Origin: Cupriavidus pauculus
GTDB taxonomy: Bacteria; Pseudomonadota; Gammaproteobacteria; Burkholderiales; Burkholderiaceae
Reading direction: 5' to 3'
NCBI RefSeq assembly: GCF_008693385.1
Contig: NZ_CP044065.1
Location: 1,550,001 to 1,614,000, forward strand
DNA: 64,000 bases
The notes beneath the pieces are model-generated. The model was not told the origin of the DNA, searched no databases, and saw only the letters and a list, made by a program, of their open reading frames with translations. This document shows positions 33,299-43,996 of the stretch, in pieces. The position numbers were made by a program, and so were the translations under genes. The first letter of the stretch is position 1, and each line of letters starts with the position of its first letter.

Positions 33299-34177
33299 TC
33301 AGTCCTGCTGGCCGGCGCGGCGCGCGGAGACCTTGCCTAGCGCGGCGAGGTCGAGATTGCCCTCGCCGTGCGCGAGGTTGTCCAGCAGGTTGTCGCGCAG
33401 CACGCTGGCAAACGGCATGGGCACCTCGCCGGTGCCCGCCGCTTCCAGCGCGAGCCGCACGTCCTTGTAGCCGAGCGAGAGCTTGAAGCCAGGCGGATCG
33501 AACTGCCCGTTCGCCATCGCCATGCCATAGCCGCGGTACGCGGGCACCGCGAACACGGTGGACGTGACCATGTCGAGAAAATCGACATTCGAGACGTCCT
33601 GGCTGCGGGCGAGCGCCGCGGCCTCGCCCATCGATTCGATCGCGCTGGCAAGCATGAAGTTGGTCGCCAGCTTCACGATCGTGCCCTGTTCGGGCCGCGC
33701 GCCAAAGCGCCATGTCTTCTGGCCGAGCACGTCGAACAGCGGCTGCAGTCGGTCGAGCAGCGCGTCTTCCCCACCCGCCAGGATATTGAGCTTGCCGTCG
33801 CGCGCCACGTTGACGCGCCCCAGCACCGGTGCCGCCACGTAGCCGACCCCACGCGCGGCGTGAAAATCGGCCATCTCCCGCGTGAACGCCACCGAGACCG
33901 TGGCCATGTTGGCGTGGATCGCTCCCGGTGCCAGCGCGCCGAGCACGGCGTCGTCGATCACCGCGCGCGTGGCATTATCGTCGGCCAGCATCGTGATCAG
34001 CACCTCGGCGCCGCGCGCCGCGTCCGCGGCGCTGGCCGCCGCATGGCCACCGGCCGCCGCCAGCGCGGCAACGGGGTCCGGCGAACGGTTCCAGCCCCGC
34101 ACGCGGTGTCCCGTCTTGACGAGGTTCGCGGCCATGGCCGCACCCATGGTGCCGAGGCCGATAAATGCGACTTCCAT
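33299..34177 (-). CDS. NAD(P)-dependent 3-hydroxyisobutyrate dehydrogenase-family oxidoreductase
   Basis: A 292-residue beta-hydroxyacid dehydrogenase. The N-terminal Rossmann motif VAFIGLGTMGAAMAANLVKTGH, the substrate loop APVLGRVNVARDGKLNILAGG and the catalytic Lys in TIVKLATNFMLASAIE are conserved. Members reduce or oxidise short 3-hydroxy acids or act as imine/semialdehyde reductases. It starts 5 nt after the Rieske oxygenase gene and is probably co-transcribed with it, suggesting a joint role in breakdown of an aromatic or carboxylic substrate. Confidence 0.88.
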   Translation of the reverse strand: MEVAFIGLGTMGAAMAANLVKTGHRVRGWNRSPDPVAALAAAGGHAAASAADAARGAEVLITMLADDNATRAVIDDAVLGALAPGAIHANMATVSVAFTREMADFHAARGVGYVAAPVLGRVNVARDGKLNILAGGEDALLDRLQPLFDVLGQKTWRFGARPEQGTIVKLATNFMLASAIESMGEAAALARSQDVSNVDFLDMVTSTVFAVPAYRGYGMAMANGQFDPPGFKLSLGYKDVRLALEAAGTGEVPMPFASVLRDNLLDNLAHGEGNLDLAALGKVSARRAGQQD

Positions 34178-34182
34178 GATGA

Positions 34183-35307
34183 TCAGACCTTGTGGATGGG
34201 AATCACCGTGCGGCCGCCGTTTTCGCGCAGCAGCGCACGCAGTTCACGGATGACCGGGAAGACCTCGTGGTTCCAGTCGGCGCCCTGCTTGTCGTGCGCG
34301 AGCTGTTCGAGTTCGACGATATCGCGGTCTTCCTGGAAGATACGTTCGGTAAACCAGACAAGCAGCGGCCACGCCAGATCCATCACGAACGGTACCTTTG
34401 GCCGGCGGATCGACAGCACGCCGAACGTGCGATTGGTCCGCTGCGCGGCGTCCAGCGGCACGTAGGCGATCCACAGGTCCATCACGAGCGTGCCGCTCGC
34501 GGTGCGAATCTGCAGCGTCTGATAGGGATAGCCCGTGCGGACGGTCATCACGTCCTTGCCGCCCGTACCGCTCTCGTTCTTCTTGCCGCCACCGAAGACC
34601 AGCGACTCGCCGAGCGGCTGCTTGCCGGCCTCCCGGTAGAACGTGTAGTCGACCTCGACGAACCCCTCGCCGCGGCGGCGCCCCAGCGAGCGCGCGCGCA
34701 TGTTGCCCATCTGCCGGCGATGCAGGAACTGATGGTTCATGTCCATCAGGTTCTCGTGCATGAACGAGTAGTGGCACTTGACCTCGCGGCCGAAGCGGCG
34801 CGTCTTGTACTCGCGGTTCGTCACCGAAGCCAGCTCGGGGACCGGCCGGCTGTCGGCCAGCGCCGGATCGCCCGTGAACACGAAGATCAGGCCGGCCTGC
34901 TCGCGGCACGGATAGGCGCGGACGCCGTTGGGCAGGCGCTCCTTGCCGAGGTAAGGCACGTCGATGCACTTGCCGCTGCAATCGTAGCTCCAGCCGTGGT
35001 AGCAGCAGCGCAGCGTCTCGCCGTCCACGACGCCCGCGTGCAGCGGCACCTGGCGGTGCGCGCAGCGGTCCTCGAGCGCGAACAGCTTGCCCGTCTCGGT
35101 ACGCACCAGCACGATCGGATCGCCGGCGAAATGGACGCCGTGCGCGCGCCCCTTGCGGACTTCGCGCGACCAGGCGAGCGGATACCAGTAATCGGGATGA
35201 ATCGGCACGCGGCGCAGATCGCGCTCGGACGGTTCTACCGGTGTCTCGACCGATTTGTCGAGGGGTGTATCGTTCGTACGGCTGTCTAGCAAAGACTCTG
35301 CATACAT
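34183..35307 (-). CDS. Rieske non-heme iron oxygenase, alpha-subunit type
   Basis: A 374-residue oxygenase. The Rieske [2Fe-2S] ligands are in CAHRQVPL and CCYHGWSY; the mononuclear iron site lies in HENLMDMNHQFLH. Length and single-component layout resemble vanillate demethylase/phenylpropionate-type oxygenases rather than two-subunit dioxygenases. A strong ribosome binding site (AAGGAGACG) precedes the start. No ferredoxin reductase is encoded beside it, so electrons must come from elsewhere. It forms an operon with the dehydrogenase gene 5 nt downstream. Confidence 0.9.
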   Translation of the reverse strand: MYAESLLDSRTNDTPLDKSVETPVEPSERDLRRVPIHPDYWYPLAWSREVRKGRAHGVHFAGDPIVLVRTETGKLFALEDRCAHRQVPLHAGVVDGETLRCCYHGWSYDCSGKCIDVPYLGKERLPNGVRAYPCREQAGLIFVFTGDPALADSRPVPELASVTNREYKTRRFGREVKCHYSFMHENLMDMNHQFLHRRQMGNMRARSLGRRRGEGFVEVDYTFYREAGKQPLGESLVFGGGKKNESGTGGKDVMTVRTGYPYQTLQIRTASGTLVMDLWIAYVPLDAAQRTNRTFGVLSIRRPKVPFVMDLAWPLLVWFTERIFQEDRDIVELEQLAHDKQGADWNHEVFPVIRELRALLRENGGRTVIPIHKV

Positions 35308-35544
35308 GCGGGACGTCTCCTTGCGTCGCTAAAAGACTCGGCCGTGTTTTGCGGCGATGATTGTTCGAAGGTATTGTTGCCCGGACTGCGGACCGCCAGC
35401 ACTGGAGTCTACGCGAACGGAATGCCAATCGGGGAAAACGGATGTGCAAATGCAGCAAGGTCCGCGCCAGCGGCTGCCCCAAAAAAGCGCGGGGGTGCCG
35501 GGAACACGAGTATCCTTGCGGAATGTTCGCATCCGCGCCCCATC

Positions 35545-37512
35545 ATGTCCCGCTCCGCCCCGCCCCTTGACCGGCGCGCGTCCGCCGTCGGCGCCGGCGA
35601 GGCCGCGACCGTGACCGCGACGCCCGTGCAACCGGCCGGCGACGAGCGCTTCCGCACGCTTGTGGAAACGATCACCGACTACGCGATCTTCACGCTCGAC
35701 GCCACGGGCCACGTCACGAGCTGGAACGCCGGCGCCGCGCGCATCAAGGGCTATGCGGCGCACGAGATCATCGGCAGCCATTTCTCGCGGTTCTACACCG
35801 AGGAGGCCAAGGCCCGCGACTGGCCCGGCGCGGAGTTGCTGGCCGCCGCCGAACACGGCCGTTTCGAGGATGAAGGCTGGCGCGTGCGCAAGGACGGCAC
35901 CCAGTTCTGGGCCAACGTCATCATCACCGCGCTGCGCGACCCGTCCGGCCGGCTGACCGGCTTCGGCAAGGTCACGCGCGACATGACCGAGCGGCGCAAC
36001 GCCGCCGAGGCGCTGCGCCGGAGCGAAGAGACATTCCGCATGCTGGTCGAGAGCGTCAAGGACTACGCGATCTTCATGCTCGACCCACAGGGCTACATCA
36101 TGAGCTGGAACTCGGGTGCGTCCTATATCAAGGGTTACCGGCGCGACGAGATCATCGGCGAGCATTTCTCGCGCTTCTATCCGGCAGACGATGTGCGCAT
36201 GGGCAAGCCGGACCTCGAACTCGAGATCGCGCGGCACGAGGGGCGCGTCGAGGACGAAGGCTGGCGCGTGCGCAAGGACGGCACGCTGTTCTGGGCCGAC
36301 GTCACGATTACCGCAATCTACGACGAAAGCGAGGCGCTGCGCGGTTTTGCCAAGGTCACGCGCGACATGAGCGAGCGCAAGCGGCTCGAGGAACTCGAAC
36401 GTTCGGGCCGGCGCATGAACGAGTTCCTGGCCACGCTCTCGCACGAACTGCGCAATCCGCTCGCGCCGGTACGCAACGCGCTGACCGTCATGCGGCTGCG
36501 CCCGGGCGACCTTGCCGCGACCGAAAAAGGCCTGGGCCTGATCGACCGGCAGGTCACGCATCTGACGCGGCTCGTGGACGATCTGCTCGACGTCGGCCGT
36601 ATCGCGTCCGGGAAGATCGAACTGCGGCGGGAGCCCATCGATGCGTGCGACGTCGTGGTGCTCGGCATCGAGGCCGCACAACCCGCGCTCGATGCCAAGG
36701 GGCAGACCGTCAGCATCAACGCCGACGCGGGCGCGCTCCCGCTGTTCGTCGACAAGACCCGGCTGGTCCAGGTCATCCAGAACCTGCTGCTCAATGCGGC
36801 CAAATTTTCTCCACCCGGTTCGCCGGTTGCCATATCGATTCACGCCCAGGGACGCACGCTCGTGATCCAGATCATTGACCAGGGCCGCGGCATTTCGCGC
36901 GACGCGCTCGACGACATCTTCAACCTATTCGTGCAGGAGGACCGGCCCGGGAGCAATGCGCAGGGCGGCCTCGGCATCGGCCTTTCGCTCTGCCGTTCGC
37001 TCATCGAGATGCACGGCGGCTCGATAACAGCCATGAGCGAAGGGGCGGGGCTTGGCAGCACCTTCACCATCCGGCTGCCAATGGCGAGCTCGGCCGCGGC
37101 GTCCGATCGCGCCGATGACGACCGGACGGCCGGCACGCGTCCGCTCCGCGTGGTGCTCGTCGATGACAACCGCGACGCGGCCGACAGCATGGCGATGCTG
37201 CTCGAAATGTCCGGGCACGAAGTGGCCGTGGCTTACGACGGCATGGAAGCCGTGCACGCGGCCGCGCGCGTTCGCCCCGACGTGGCGCTGATCGACCTTG
37301 CCATGCCCGGCATGGACGGTTTCGCCGTGATCCATGCACTGCGCGGAATGCCGGCGCTGTCCGGCACGCGCTATGTGGCGCTGACCGGATTCGGCCAGGC
37401 TTCCGACCGGCAGCAGACGCAGGATGCGGGCTTTCATGCGCACCTCGTCAAGCCTGTCGACCTCGACAAGCTGCTGGCGACGCTCGCCGATTTCGGTCCG
37501 GCCGCCCAGTAA
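35545..37512 (+). CDS. PAS-PAS hybrid sensor histidine kinase/response regulator
   Basis: A 655-residue soluble hybrid kinase. Two PAS domains (~30-150 and ~160-275) share the near-identical phrase GYxxxEIIGxHFSRFY and EDEGWRVRKDGT-FWA, indicating duplication. HisKA has His300 in LSHELRNPL, then the HATPase boxes (NLLLNAAKFS, DQGRGIS, GLGIGLSL) and a receiver domain with Asp584 in ALIDLAMPGMDG. No membrane segment, so it senses a cytoplasmic signal, perhaps redox or light-like. The start at 35545 (MSRSAPP) is chosen because upstream sequence lacks coding character; its ribosome binding site is weak. Divergent from the Rieske gene. Confidence 0.9.
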   Translation: MSRSAPPLDRRASAVGAGEAATVTATPVQPAGDERFRTLVETITDYAIFTLDATGHVTSWNAGAARIKGYAAHEIIGSHFSRFYTEEAKARDWPGAELLAAAEHGRFEDEGWRVRKDGTQFWANVIITALRDPSGRLTGFGKVTRDMTERRNAAEALRRSEETFRMLVESVKDYAIFMLDPQGYIMSWNSGASYIKGYRRDEIIGEHFSRFYPADDVRMGKPDLELEIARHEGRVEDEGWRVRKDGTLFWADVTITAIYDESEALRGFAKVTRDMSERKRLEELERSGRRMNEFLATLSHELRNPLAPVRNALTVMRLRPGDLAATEKGLGLIDRQVTHLTRLVDDLLDVGRIASGKIELRREPIDACDVVVLGIEAAQPALDAKGQTVSINADAGALPLFVDKTRLVQVIQNLLLNAAKFSPPGSPVAISIHAQGRTLVIQIIDQGRGISRDALDDIFNLFVQEDRPGSNAQGGLGIGLSLCRSLIEMHGGSITAMSEGAGLGSTFTIRLPMASSAAASDRADDDRTAGTRPLRVVLVDDNRDAADSMAMLLEMSGHEVAVAYDGMEAVHAAARVRPDVALIDLAMPGMDGFAVIHALRGMPALSGTRYVALTGFGQASDRQQTQDAGFHAHLVKPVDLDKLLATLADFGPAAQ

Positions 37513-37571
37513 CTTTTACATCGGCCATGCATCGTCTGCCGGTACGTTTTGCCGGCGCCGGTCAGCGGCAC

Positions 37572-38279
37572 CTATCTGCCATGCACGACGGGCCACACGC
37601 GTCCGTCGCCAATCACGTACAGGCGGGTATTGGCTTCGGCCCGTACGGTCGCGTGGCCCGTGAACGCGCCGAACGCCGGCAGAATTCCCCCGCGGGGACC
37701 CAGTACGAAGCACGGCAGCCGCACCGCGTCGGCGCCGCGTCCGCGCAGGTGAAACGCCGGATGCAGGTGGCCCGCCAGCACGTATCCGCTGTCCGACGTG
37801 CCCGGCATATGACATAGCGCGAACGGCCCCGCCCCATACGGTTCGGCCCTGACATCGATCTGGAGTTCGGGCGGCGGATCGCCCGCATGCAGATCGTGAT
37901 TGCCCCGGACGAGCGTGAGCCGCAGGTCCGCCGGTAACGCGTCGCGCCAGTCGTGCAGCGCGACGAGCACGGCCGCGGTCCGCGCCGCCCGCGCGTGCAG
38001 GAAATCGCCCAGGAACACGAGTTCGCGCGCGCGATGGCGCATGGCGAGCGTGCGCAGCCGCGCGAGGTTGCTGGCCGTCGTGCCGGCCGGCACCGGTTGC
38101 CCGAGCGCGCGGAACGATGCGGCCTTGCCGATATGGACATCGGCCACGAGCAGCATCGCACGCGCGGGCCACCATACCGCGTGCTCCGGCAGCAGCCATA
38201 GCGTCTCGCCCGCGACGTCCGCGGCCACGGCGCCCAACGCGGCGAGATCGGTGAGATCGGTGAGATCGGCGTCGCTCAT
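37572..38279 (-). CDS. pdeM: Ligase-associated DNA damage response endonuclease PdeM
   Basis: A 235-residue metallophosphoesterase. Metal-binding motifs [31 protein letters not shown] and LAGHLHPAF are complete and in order. It is the last gene of a four-gene run, its start overlapping the helicase stop by ATGA (38276-38279). PdeM proteins are named for constant linkage to an ATP-dependent ligase, an Lhr-type helicase and a beta-CASP-type exonuclease, all of which are present here. A nuclease role in repair is assumed from that context. Confidence 0.93.
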   Translation of the reverse strand: MSDADLTDLTDLAALGAVAADVAGETLWLLPEHAVWWPARAMLLVADVHIGKAASFRALGQPVPAGTTASNLARLRTLAMRHRARELVFLGDFLHARAARTAAVLVALHDWRDALPADLRLTLVRGNHDLHAGDPPPELQIDVRAEPYGAGPFALCHMPGTSDSGYVLAGHLHPAFHLRGRGADAVRLPCFVLGPRGGILPAFGAFTGHATVRAEANTRLYVIGDGRVWPVVHGR

Positions 38280-40978
38280 AGGGGTGGCAATGGTCTGGAA
38301 GGTTTGCGCGCGCGTCTGGGCTTGCGCGGTGTGCCGCTGGCGGCGTGGTCGGACATGCCGAAGCGGGCGACCGTCGCGACATCCGCCGCGTCTTCCGCCA
38401 CGTTCCCGGCTGTGTCCCGCGCGGTGTCCCCGACAGCGGGCCCTGCCGCGCGCTCGAGGTCCGCAAGCATCCGCGCGATCCGATCGGCCAGTTTCTCGGT
38501 ACTGAGCTTCTCGCGCAGAAATTCCACCACGAGCGGGAACGCGAACGGCGACGGCCGCCGCAGCACGCGCAGATCCAGCGGCAGCGCGTCCAGCCGCGCG
38601 AGCGTCGCGCCGAGCCGGTGCGCGTCCAGTTCCTGCATCAGGACCTCGCGCTCCGCCTGCCCGAGCAGCAGGTTGTCGGGATCGTGCTTGCGGAACACCT
38701 CGTAGAACAGGCTCGACGATGCCTGCAGCTGCCGCGCGCTGCGCGCCTCGCCCGGATAGCCCTGAAAGATCAGCCCCGCGACGCGCGCAATCTCGCGAAA
38801 ACGCCGCAGCGAGAGTTCGCCCGCATTGAGGCTGCCGAGCACATCGCGCGCGAGATCGCGCCCGCCGTCAGGGCGCGCCTCCTCCGCCAGCACTTCCGGC
38901 AGCCATCGCGCCCAGTCGATCTCCGACGGTGTCAGCAACTCCAGTCCGTAGTCGTTGACCGCCACCGAGAACGTGGCCGGCACCTTTTGCCCCAGCCGCC
39001 ACGCCAGCAGGCTGCCGAGCCCCAGATGCACGGACCGGCCCGCAAACGGATAGAGGAACAGATGCCATCCCTCGCGCGAATGGAGGCTCTCCGCCAGCAG
39101 CGTATGCCGCGTGGGCAATGCGGACCAGCGCGTCTGCAGCTCGACGATCGGCTCGATCAGCGGCAGCTCGGGCGTCTCGCGCGGATCGAGGCGCTTTTGC
39201 GCGACCGCCTCGAGCATATCGAGCATGGTCTCGGCGAGCTCGGTGGAGAGCGGCATGCGTCCGCCGTTCCAGCGCGGCACCACGGGCTTGCGGCCGCTGG
39301 CGCGGCGCACGTAGGCCGTCATCTCCTGCACGCGCACGAGCTCGAGCAGGCGTCCGCCGAACAGGAAGCAGTCGCCCGGCGCCAGCCGTGCGATAAAGCC
39401 CTCCTCCACGCTGCCGAGCGACGCGCCGCCCGATGCCGCGCGGGACCAGTAGCGGACCTGCATCGTCGCGTCGCTCACGATCGTGCCGACGCTCATACGA
39501 TGCCGCCGCGCGAGCCGCGCGTCGGGCACGCGCCAGATGCCGTCGTCGCCAGGCTGCGCGCGGCGGTAATCGGGATAGGCGGACAGCGTCCTGCCGCCCT
39601 GCCGGACGAAGTCCAGGCACCACTGCCATGCCTCGTCGGACAGATCGCGATAGGCCCAGGTCGTACGCACCTCGCGCAGCAGGTCGTCGGCACGGAAACC
39701 GCCGCCGAGCGCCACCGTCACCAGATGCTGGACCAGCACGTCGAGCGGCTGGTCGGGCGACTCGCGCGCCTCGATGCGCCCCGCCGCCACGGCATGCCGC
39801 GCGGCCAGCGCCTCGACGAGTTCCAGGCTGTGCGTCGGCACCACGGTGGCGCGCGAGGTACGCCCCGGTGCGTGGCCCGAGCGGCCCGCGCGCTGCAGCA
39901 GCCGTGCCACCCCTTTGGGCGAGCCCACCTGCAGCACGCGCTCCACGGGCAGGAAATCCACGCCGAGGTCGAGGCTCGACGTGCAGATGACCGCGCGCAA
40001 CACCCCCTGCTTGAGGCTGACCTCGACCCACTCGCGCGTCGCGCGGTCGAGGGAGCCGTGATGGAGCGCGATCTGCCCCGCCCACTCGGGGCGCGCGTCG
40101 AGCACGGCCTGATACCAGAGTTCCGCCTGCGAACGCGTGTTGAGGAATACGAGCGTGGTGCTGCTCTCGTCGAGTTCGCGCACCACATGCGGCAGCATCG
40201 ACAGCCCCAGATGCCCGGCCCACGGAAACCGCCCCGCATGATCGGGCAGCAGCGTGTCGATGGTCAGCGCCTTGGGGGTATGGCCCTGCACGCGCACGCG
40301 CTGCGCCGCGGGCACTCCGGCCAGCAGCACGTCGCTCGCGTGGTCCAGGTTGCCGAGCGTGGCGGAGAGCCCCCAGACGCGCAGCGCGGGTTGCCAGCGG
40401 TGGAGGCGCGCGAGCGCGAGCTGCGTCTGGACGCCGCGCTTGTTGCCGATGAGTTCGTGCCACTCGTCGACGACGACCAGTTGCACGCGGCCGAGCGTCT
40501 GCTGGGCGTCGGCGCGTGTGAGCATCAGCGACAGGCTCTCGGGCGTGGTGACGAGCGCGCTCGGCAGCCGGCGGGCCTGCGCGGCCCGCTCGCCGCTGCC
40601 CGTGTCGCCGGTGCGCAGCGAGACGGTCCATGGGATGCCGAGTTCGGCCAGCGGGGCCTGCAGGGCGCGCGTGGTGTCGGCGGCGAGGGCGCGCATCGGG
40701 GTGAGCCATAGCACCGTGAGCGGTGCGGGCTCCTTCCTCTCCGCGGTGTCCGCGAACGCGAGCAGCGCGCCGAGCCATGCCGCATAGGTCTTGCCGGTGC
40801 CCGTGGTCGCGTGCAGCAGCCCGCTCTGGCCGGCGCGGATGGCGTTCCAGACGTCGCGCTGAAACGGAAACGGCGCCCACCCGCGCGAGGTGAACCACGC
40901 GTCGAGGCGCGATGCGAGCGGCACGGCCAGCTCGACCGCCGCCGTCCCGGCCCGTCCCCGCACCGCGCGCGCGCTCAT
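38276..40978 (-). CDS. Ligase-associated DEXH-box helicase (Lhr family)
   Basis: A 900-residue superfamily 2 helicase. Motif [13 protein letters not shown], motif [10 protein letters not shown], motif III SATLG and motif [16 protein letters not shown] are present, followed by the Lhr-core winged-helix and beta-barrel regions and a basic Pro-rich tail ([20 protein letters not shown]). The start is placed at 40978 (MSARAV), overlapping the ligase stop by ATGA; the longer frame is antisense shadow. Lhr-type proteins unwind DNA 3' to 5' and work in mutagen-induced repair. It is coupled to the ligase, exonuclease and PdeM genes. Confidence 0.93.
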   Translation of the reverse strand: MSARAVRGRAGTAAVELAVPLASRLDAWFTSRGWAPFPFQRDVWNAIRAGQSGLLHATTGTGKTYAAWLGALLAFADTAERKEPAPLTVLWLTPMRALAADTTRALQAPLAELGIPWTVSLRTGDTGSGERAAQARRLPSALVTTPESLSLMLTRADAQQTLGRVQLVVVDEWHELIGNKRGVQTQLALARLHRWQPALRVWGLSATLGNLDHASDVLLAGVPAAQRVRVQGHTPKALTIDTLLPDHAGRFPWAGHLGLSMLPHVVRELDESSTTLVFLNTRSQAELWYQAVLDARPEWAGQIALHHGSLDRATREWVEVSLKQGVLRAVICTSSLDLGVDFLPVERVLQVGSPKGVARLLQRAGRSGHAPGRTSRATVVPTHSLELVEALAARHAVAAGRIEARESPDQPLDVLVQHLVTVALGGGFRADDLLREVRTTWAYRDLSDEAWQWCLDFVRQGGRTLSAYPDYRRAQPGDDGIWRVPDARLARRHRMSVGTIVSDATMQVRYWSRAASGGASLGSVEEGFIARLAPGDCFLFGGRLLELVRVQEMTAYVRRASGRKPVVPRWNGGRMPLSTELAETMLDMLEAVAQKRLDPRETPELPLIEPIVELQTRWSALPTRHTLLAESLHSREGWHLFLYPFAGRSVHLGLGSLLAWRLGQKVPATFSVAVNDYGLELLTPSEIDWARWLPEVLAEEARPDGGRDLARDVLGSLNAGELSLRRFREIARVAGLIFQGYPGEARSARQLQASSSLFYEVFRKHDPDNLLLGQAEREVLMQELDAHRLGATLARLDALPLDLRVLRRPSPFAFPLVVEFLREKLSTEKLADRIARMLADLERAAGPAVGDTARDTAGNVAEDAADVATVARFGMSDHAASGTPRKPRRARKPSRPLPPL

Positions 40979-42723
40979 GCGGGGTCCTCCGGCACGGGCG
41001 AGCCGGACGCCGGCGCAGCCGCAGCCGCAGCCGGGGCCGGACCTGCGGGCGCAGCGGGCCCGGTGTCCCCAGCCGGCGGCTCGGCCGATCGCAGCATCCC
41101 CTCCAGCGTCGCCAGCGTATCCGCCTCGCCGATCGGCTTGTCCGTCCGCCACCGCAGCATGCGCGGAAACCGCACCGCGATGCCGCTCTTGTGCCGCGTG
41201 CTGCGGGCAATCCCCTCGAACCCGAGCTCGAACACCTGCGTCGGTTCCACGCTCCGCACGGGCCCGAATTTCTCGACCGTCGTGCGGCGGATGATCGCAT
41301 CCACCTTGCGCATCTCCTCGTCCGTCAGCCCCGAATACGCCTTGGCAAACGGCACCAGCGCGCGCTCGGGTTTGTCCGGCGGCGCGTTCCAGACCGCGAA
41401 CGTGAAGTCCGTGTAGAGGCTCGCACGCCGCCCATGCCCGCGCTGCGCATAGATCAGCACCGCATCGACGGTGTACGGATCGATCTTCCATTTCCACCAG
41501 ACGCCCACATCGCGCGTCCGGCCGGCGCCATAGGCCGCGTCGGCCGCCTTGAGCATGAACCCCTCCACGCCCATCTCGCGAGACGCCTCGCGCAGCGTCG
41601 CGAACGCATCCCAGCTGTCCGCCTCGACGAGCGGGCTCAGTTCGAGCGCCGGATGCACGGTCGCCTCGAGCACGCGCGCCAGCTGCGCGCGCCGCTCCGC
41701 CTGCGGCCGTCCGCGCCAGTCCTCCCCCTGCCATTCGAGCAGATCGTAGGCCATCAGAATGGCAGGCGCATCGCGCAGCAGTTTCGCGCCCAGCGTCTTG
41801 CGGCCGATTCGCTGCTGCAGCAGCGCAAACGGCTGCACCCGCCGGTCCTTCCAGATCACGATCTCGCCGTCGAGTACCGTGCCATCGGGCAGCAACGCCG
41901 CGGCCTCCGCCAGTTCAGGAAAGCGCTCCGTAATCAGTTCCTCGCCGCGCGACCATAACCACGTGTCGCCCTGCCGGCGCACGAGCTGCGCGCGAATGCC
42001 ATCCCATTTCCACTCGACGAGCCAGCGCGCGGGCGCGCCCAGCACCGTGTCGAACGTATCGAGCGGCGCCTGCAAGGGGTGCGCAAGAAAGAACGGATAC
42101 GGCTGGCCGCCACGCGTCGTGGCATCGTCGTCGGCCGTGGAGATCAGCGCGAGAAACCGGCTCGCATCGGGGCGCGCCGAGAGGTCCGTATAGCCGACCA
42201 TGCGCTCCGCCACGCGCTTGGGATCGATATCGGCCACCGCGCCAAGCGCGCGCGTCACCAGCAGCCGCGAGACGCCGACGCGGAAGCTGCCGGTAATCAG
42301 CTTGAAGAGCACGAGCCGCCCGCGCGCGTCGAGCGGCCGCCACAACGCATCGAGCCGCTGGGCCACTTCCCCGGGCGGCAGCCCGCGCAGCGGCAGCACG
42401 CGCTGCTCGACCCACTCGGCAAGACCCGCGTCGTCGGCCTGCTCGGGGTCCGGCAACAGCAGCGCGATGGTCTCGGCCAGATCGCCCACGGCCTGATAGC
42501 TTTCCTCGAACAGCCATTCGGGCAGCCCGGCCGCGCGCTGGGCGAGTTCGCGCAGCATCGCCACGGGCACGATCTGGCGCGGCTTGCCGCCGGCCAGGAA
42601 GAACACGGCCCAGGCCGCGTCGGCCGGCGGCGCCTGCCGCAGATAAGCAACCAGCGCGGCGAGCTTGGCATTGCTCGACGTCGTGCCATCGAGCGCGGCG
42701 TAGAGGTCGGCGAACGCCTTCAT
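40975..42723 (-). CDS. ATP-dependent DNA ligase (repair cassette type)
   Basis: A 582-residue ATP-dependent ligase. The nucleotidyl Lys lies in [12 protein letters not shown] (motif I, KxDG), motif III in DGEIVIWKD, motif IV in GFMLKAADA and motif V in [16 protein letters not shown]. An N-terminal ~210-residue alpha-helical DNA-binding domain precedes the catalytic core, and the C-terminus is an OB fold plus Ala/Pro-rich tail. Start and stop overlap both neighbours by ATGA. It seals nicks during cassette-mediated repair and is distinct from the replicative NAD-dependent ligase and from LigD fusions. Confidence 0.94.
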   Translation of the reverse strand: MKAFADLYAALDGTTSSNAKLAALVAYLRQAPPADAAWAVFFLAGGKPRQIVPVAMLRELAQRAAGLPEWLFEESYQAVGDLAETIALLLPDPEQADDAGLAEWVEQRVLPLRGLPPGEVAQRLDALWRPLDARGRLVLFKLITGSFRVGVSRLLVTRALGAVADIDPKRVAERMVGYTDLSARPDASRFLALISTADDDATTRGGQPYPFFLAHPLQAPLDTFDTVLGAPARWLVEWKWDGIRAQLVRRQGDTWLWSRGEELITERFPELAEAAALLPDGTVLDGEIVIWKDRRVQPFALLQQRIGRKTLGAKLLRDAPAILMAYDLLEWQGEDWRGRPQAERRAQLARVLEATVHPALELSPLVEADSWDAFATLREASREMGVEGFMLKAADAAYGAGRTRDVGVWWKWKIDPYTVDAVLIYAQRGHGRRASLYTDFTFAVWNAPPDKPERALVPFAKAYSGLTDEEMRKVDAIIRRTTVEKFGPVRSVEPTQVFELGFEGIARSTRHKSGIAVRFPRMLRWRTDKPIGEADTLATLEGMLRSAEPPAGDTGPAAPAGPAPAAAAAAPASGSPVPEDPA

Positions 42724-43793
42724 GCCGCGGGCGCCTCCGCCGCGACGTCCGCATCGCTGTCCTCTTCATCGCCATAGGCGGTGTCGAATGCCTGCGCGCG
42801 CCAGCCCCGCTCCGACAGATAGCGCACCATCACCGGCACGTTGCCGTGCGTGACGATCACGCGTTCCGCGCCCGTGGCCGTGATCGCCGAGATCAGCCCC
42901 GGCCAGTCCGCATGATCGGACAGCGCAAAGCCACGATCGACCCCGCGCCGGCGCCGCGTGCCGCGCAATTGCATCCACCCGCTCGCAAACGCATCCGAGG
43001 CATCGCCAAAGCGGCGCAGCCACGTGGACCCATGCGCGGACGGCGGCGCCATGACGAGCGCGCGCCGCAGCGCGGGGCTGCGCGGCGGCAGATCCGCGGC
43101 CAGCATCACGGGCGGCAACGCCACGCCCGCTTCGCGATACGCCTGATTCAGCGAGGTCAGCGCGCCGTGCGCCACGATCGGCCCCGGCAGCGCGACGTCC
43201 GCCCCCGCATGGGTCATCAACCCATGCAGGATGCGCTGCGCCTTGCCGAATGCATACGCGTAGAGGACGCTCGCGCGCCCTGCCTCCGCGTTGACGCGCC
43301 ACCATTCGAAAATCTCGGCCATCAGCGTGGGCTGCGCCGGCCAACGGTAGATGGGCAGCCCGAACGTGCTCTCGGTAATGAACGTGTCGCAGCGCACGGG
43401 CTCGAACGGCGCACAGGTGCCGTCGTCCTCCACCTTGTAGTCGCCCGATGCCACCCACACGCGCCCCCCATGCTCGAGCCGCACCTGCGCGGACCCTAGC
43501 ACATGCCCCGCGGGATGCAGGCTCAGCGTCACGCCGCGATGGACGATACGCTCGCCATACGGCAGCGTATCGAGCGTGATCCCCGGCAGGCGCGCCAGCA
43601 GCACGCCACGCCCGGGTTCGGCGCATAGATAATGGCCATGGCCGAACCGCGCATGGTCGGAATGGGCGTGCGTGATGACGGCGTGCGAGACCGGACGCCA
43701 GGGGTCGATATAGAAATCGCCCGGTGGGCAATACAACCCCTCGGGCCGCGCCACCACCAGGTCCGCGGACTGCTCCTTCTGCTGGCTCTCCAT
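42720..43793 (-). CDS. Ligase-associated DNA exonuclease (metallo-beta-lactamase fold)
   Basis: A 357-residue metallo-beta-lactamase/beta-CASP-type nuclease related to SNM1 and mRNA 3'-end factors. The metal motif HAHSDHARFG, the later HPAGHVLGSAQV and the ASGDYKVE aspartate are present, and a downstream His lies in ALSDHADWPG. It is the first gene of the cassette: GGAGGG precedes the ATG and its stop overlaps the ligase start. It would trim DNA ends before ligation. The promoter should lie in the divergent gap with the stressosome operon. Confidence 0.92.
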   Translation of the reverse strand: MESQQKEQSADLVVARPEGLYCPPGDFYIDPWRPVSHAVITHAHSDHARFGHGHYLCAEPGRGVLLARLPGITLDTLPYGERIVHRGVTLSLHPAGHVLGSAQVRLEHGGRVWVASGDYKVEDDGTCAPFEPVRCDTFITESTFGLPIYRWPAQPTLMAEIFEWWRVNAEAGRASVLYAYAFGKAQRILHGLMTHAGADVALPGPIVAHGALTSLNQAYREAGVALPPVMLAADLPPRSPALRRALVMAPPSAHGSTWLRRFGDASDAFASGWMQLRGTRRRRGVDRGFALSDHADWPGLISAITATGAERVIVTHGNVPVMVRYLSERGWRAQAFDTAYGDEEDSDADVAAEAPAA

Positions 43794-43868
43794 GGCCGGG
43801 CCCTCCTTGCAGCGTCATTGTCGCGCGGCCTGCCTGGGCACCGTCCAGACGGCGGAGGCTGCTCGTGC

Positions 43869-43972
43869 TGTCGGCGCATTCCGACAATGTGACTTATGCA
43901 ATACTTTAGAGAAAGTACACACCAGATTTGCTTCCGGCGTCAATCAGCCGGAGGCCGATAGTGTGAACTATC
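43869..43972. promoter_or_regulatory. Three inverted repeats in the divergent gap/leader of rsbR
   Basis: TGTCGG-N6-CCGACA (43869-43886), CTTCCGGC-N8-GCCGGAGG (43931-43954, one G-T pair) and GATAGT-GTGA-ACTATC (43957-43972) follow one another. The last two lie 24-66 nt before rsbR and would form tandem hairpins in its leader; the first could be a protein site. An additional CATTGTCG/CGACAATG pair spans 43815-43889. Confidence 0.4.
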
Positions 43973-43996
43973 AATCCCACCTAGAATGATTCGGCA

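Noticed and set aside
38345..40711. A 788-residue + strand frame
   Set aside because: Antisense to the Lhr-type helicase, whose motifs are complete.
43794..43996. LexA box before the ligase cassette
   Set aside because: The nearest match, CTG-N9-CAG, has the wrong spacing.
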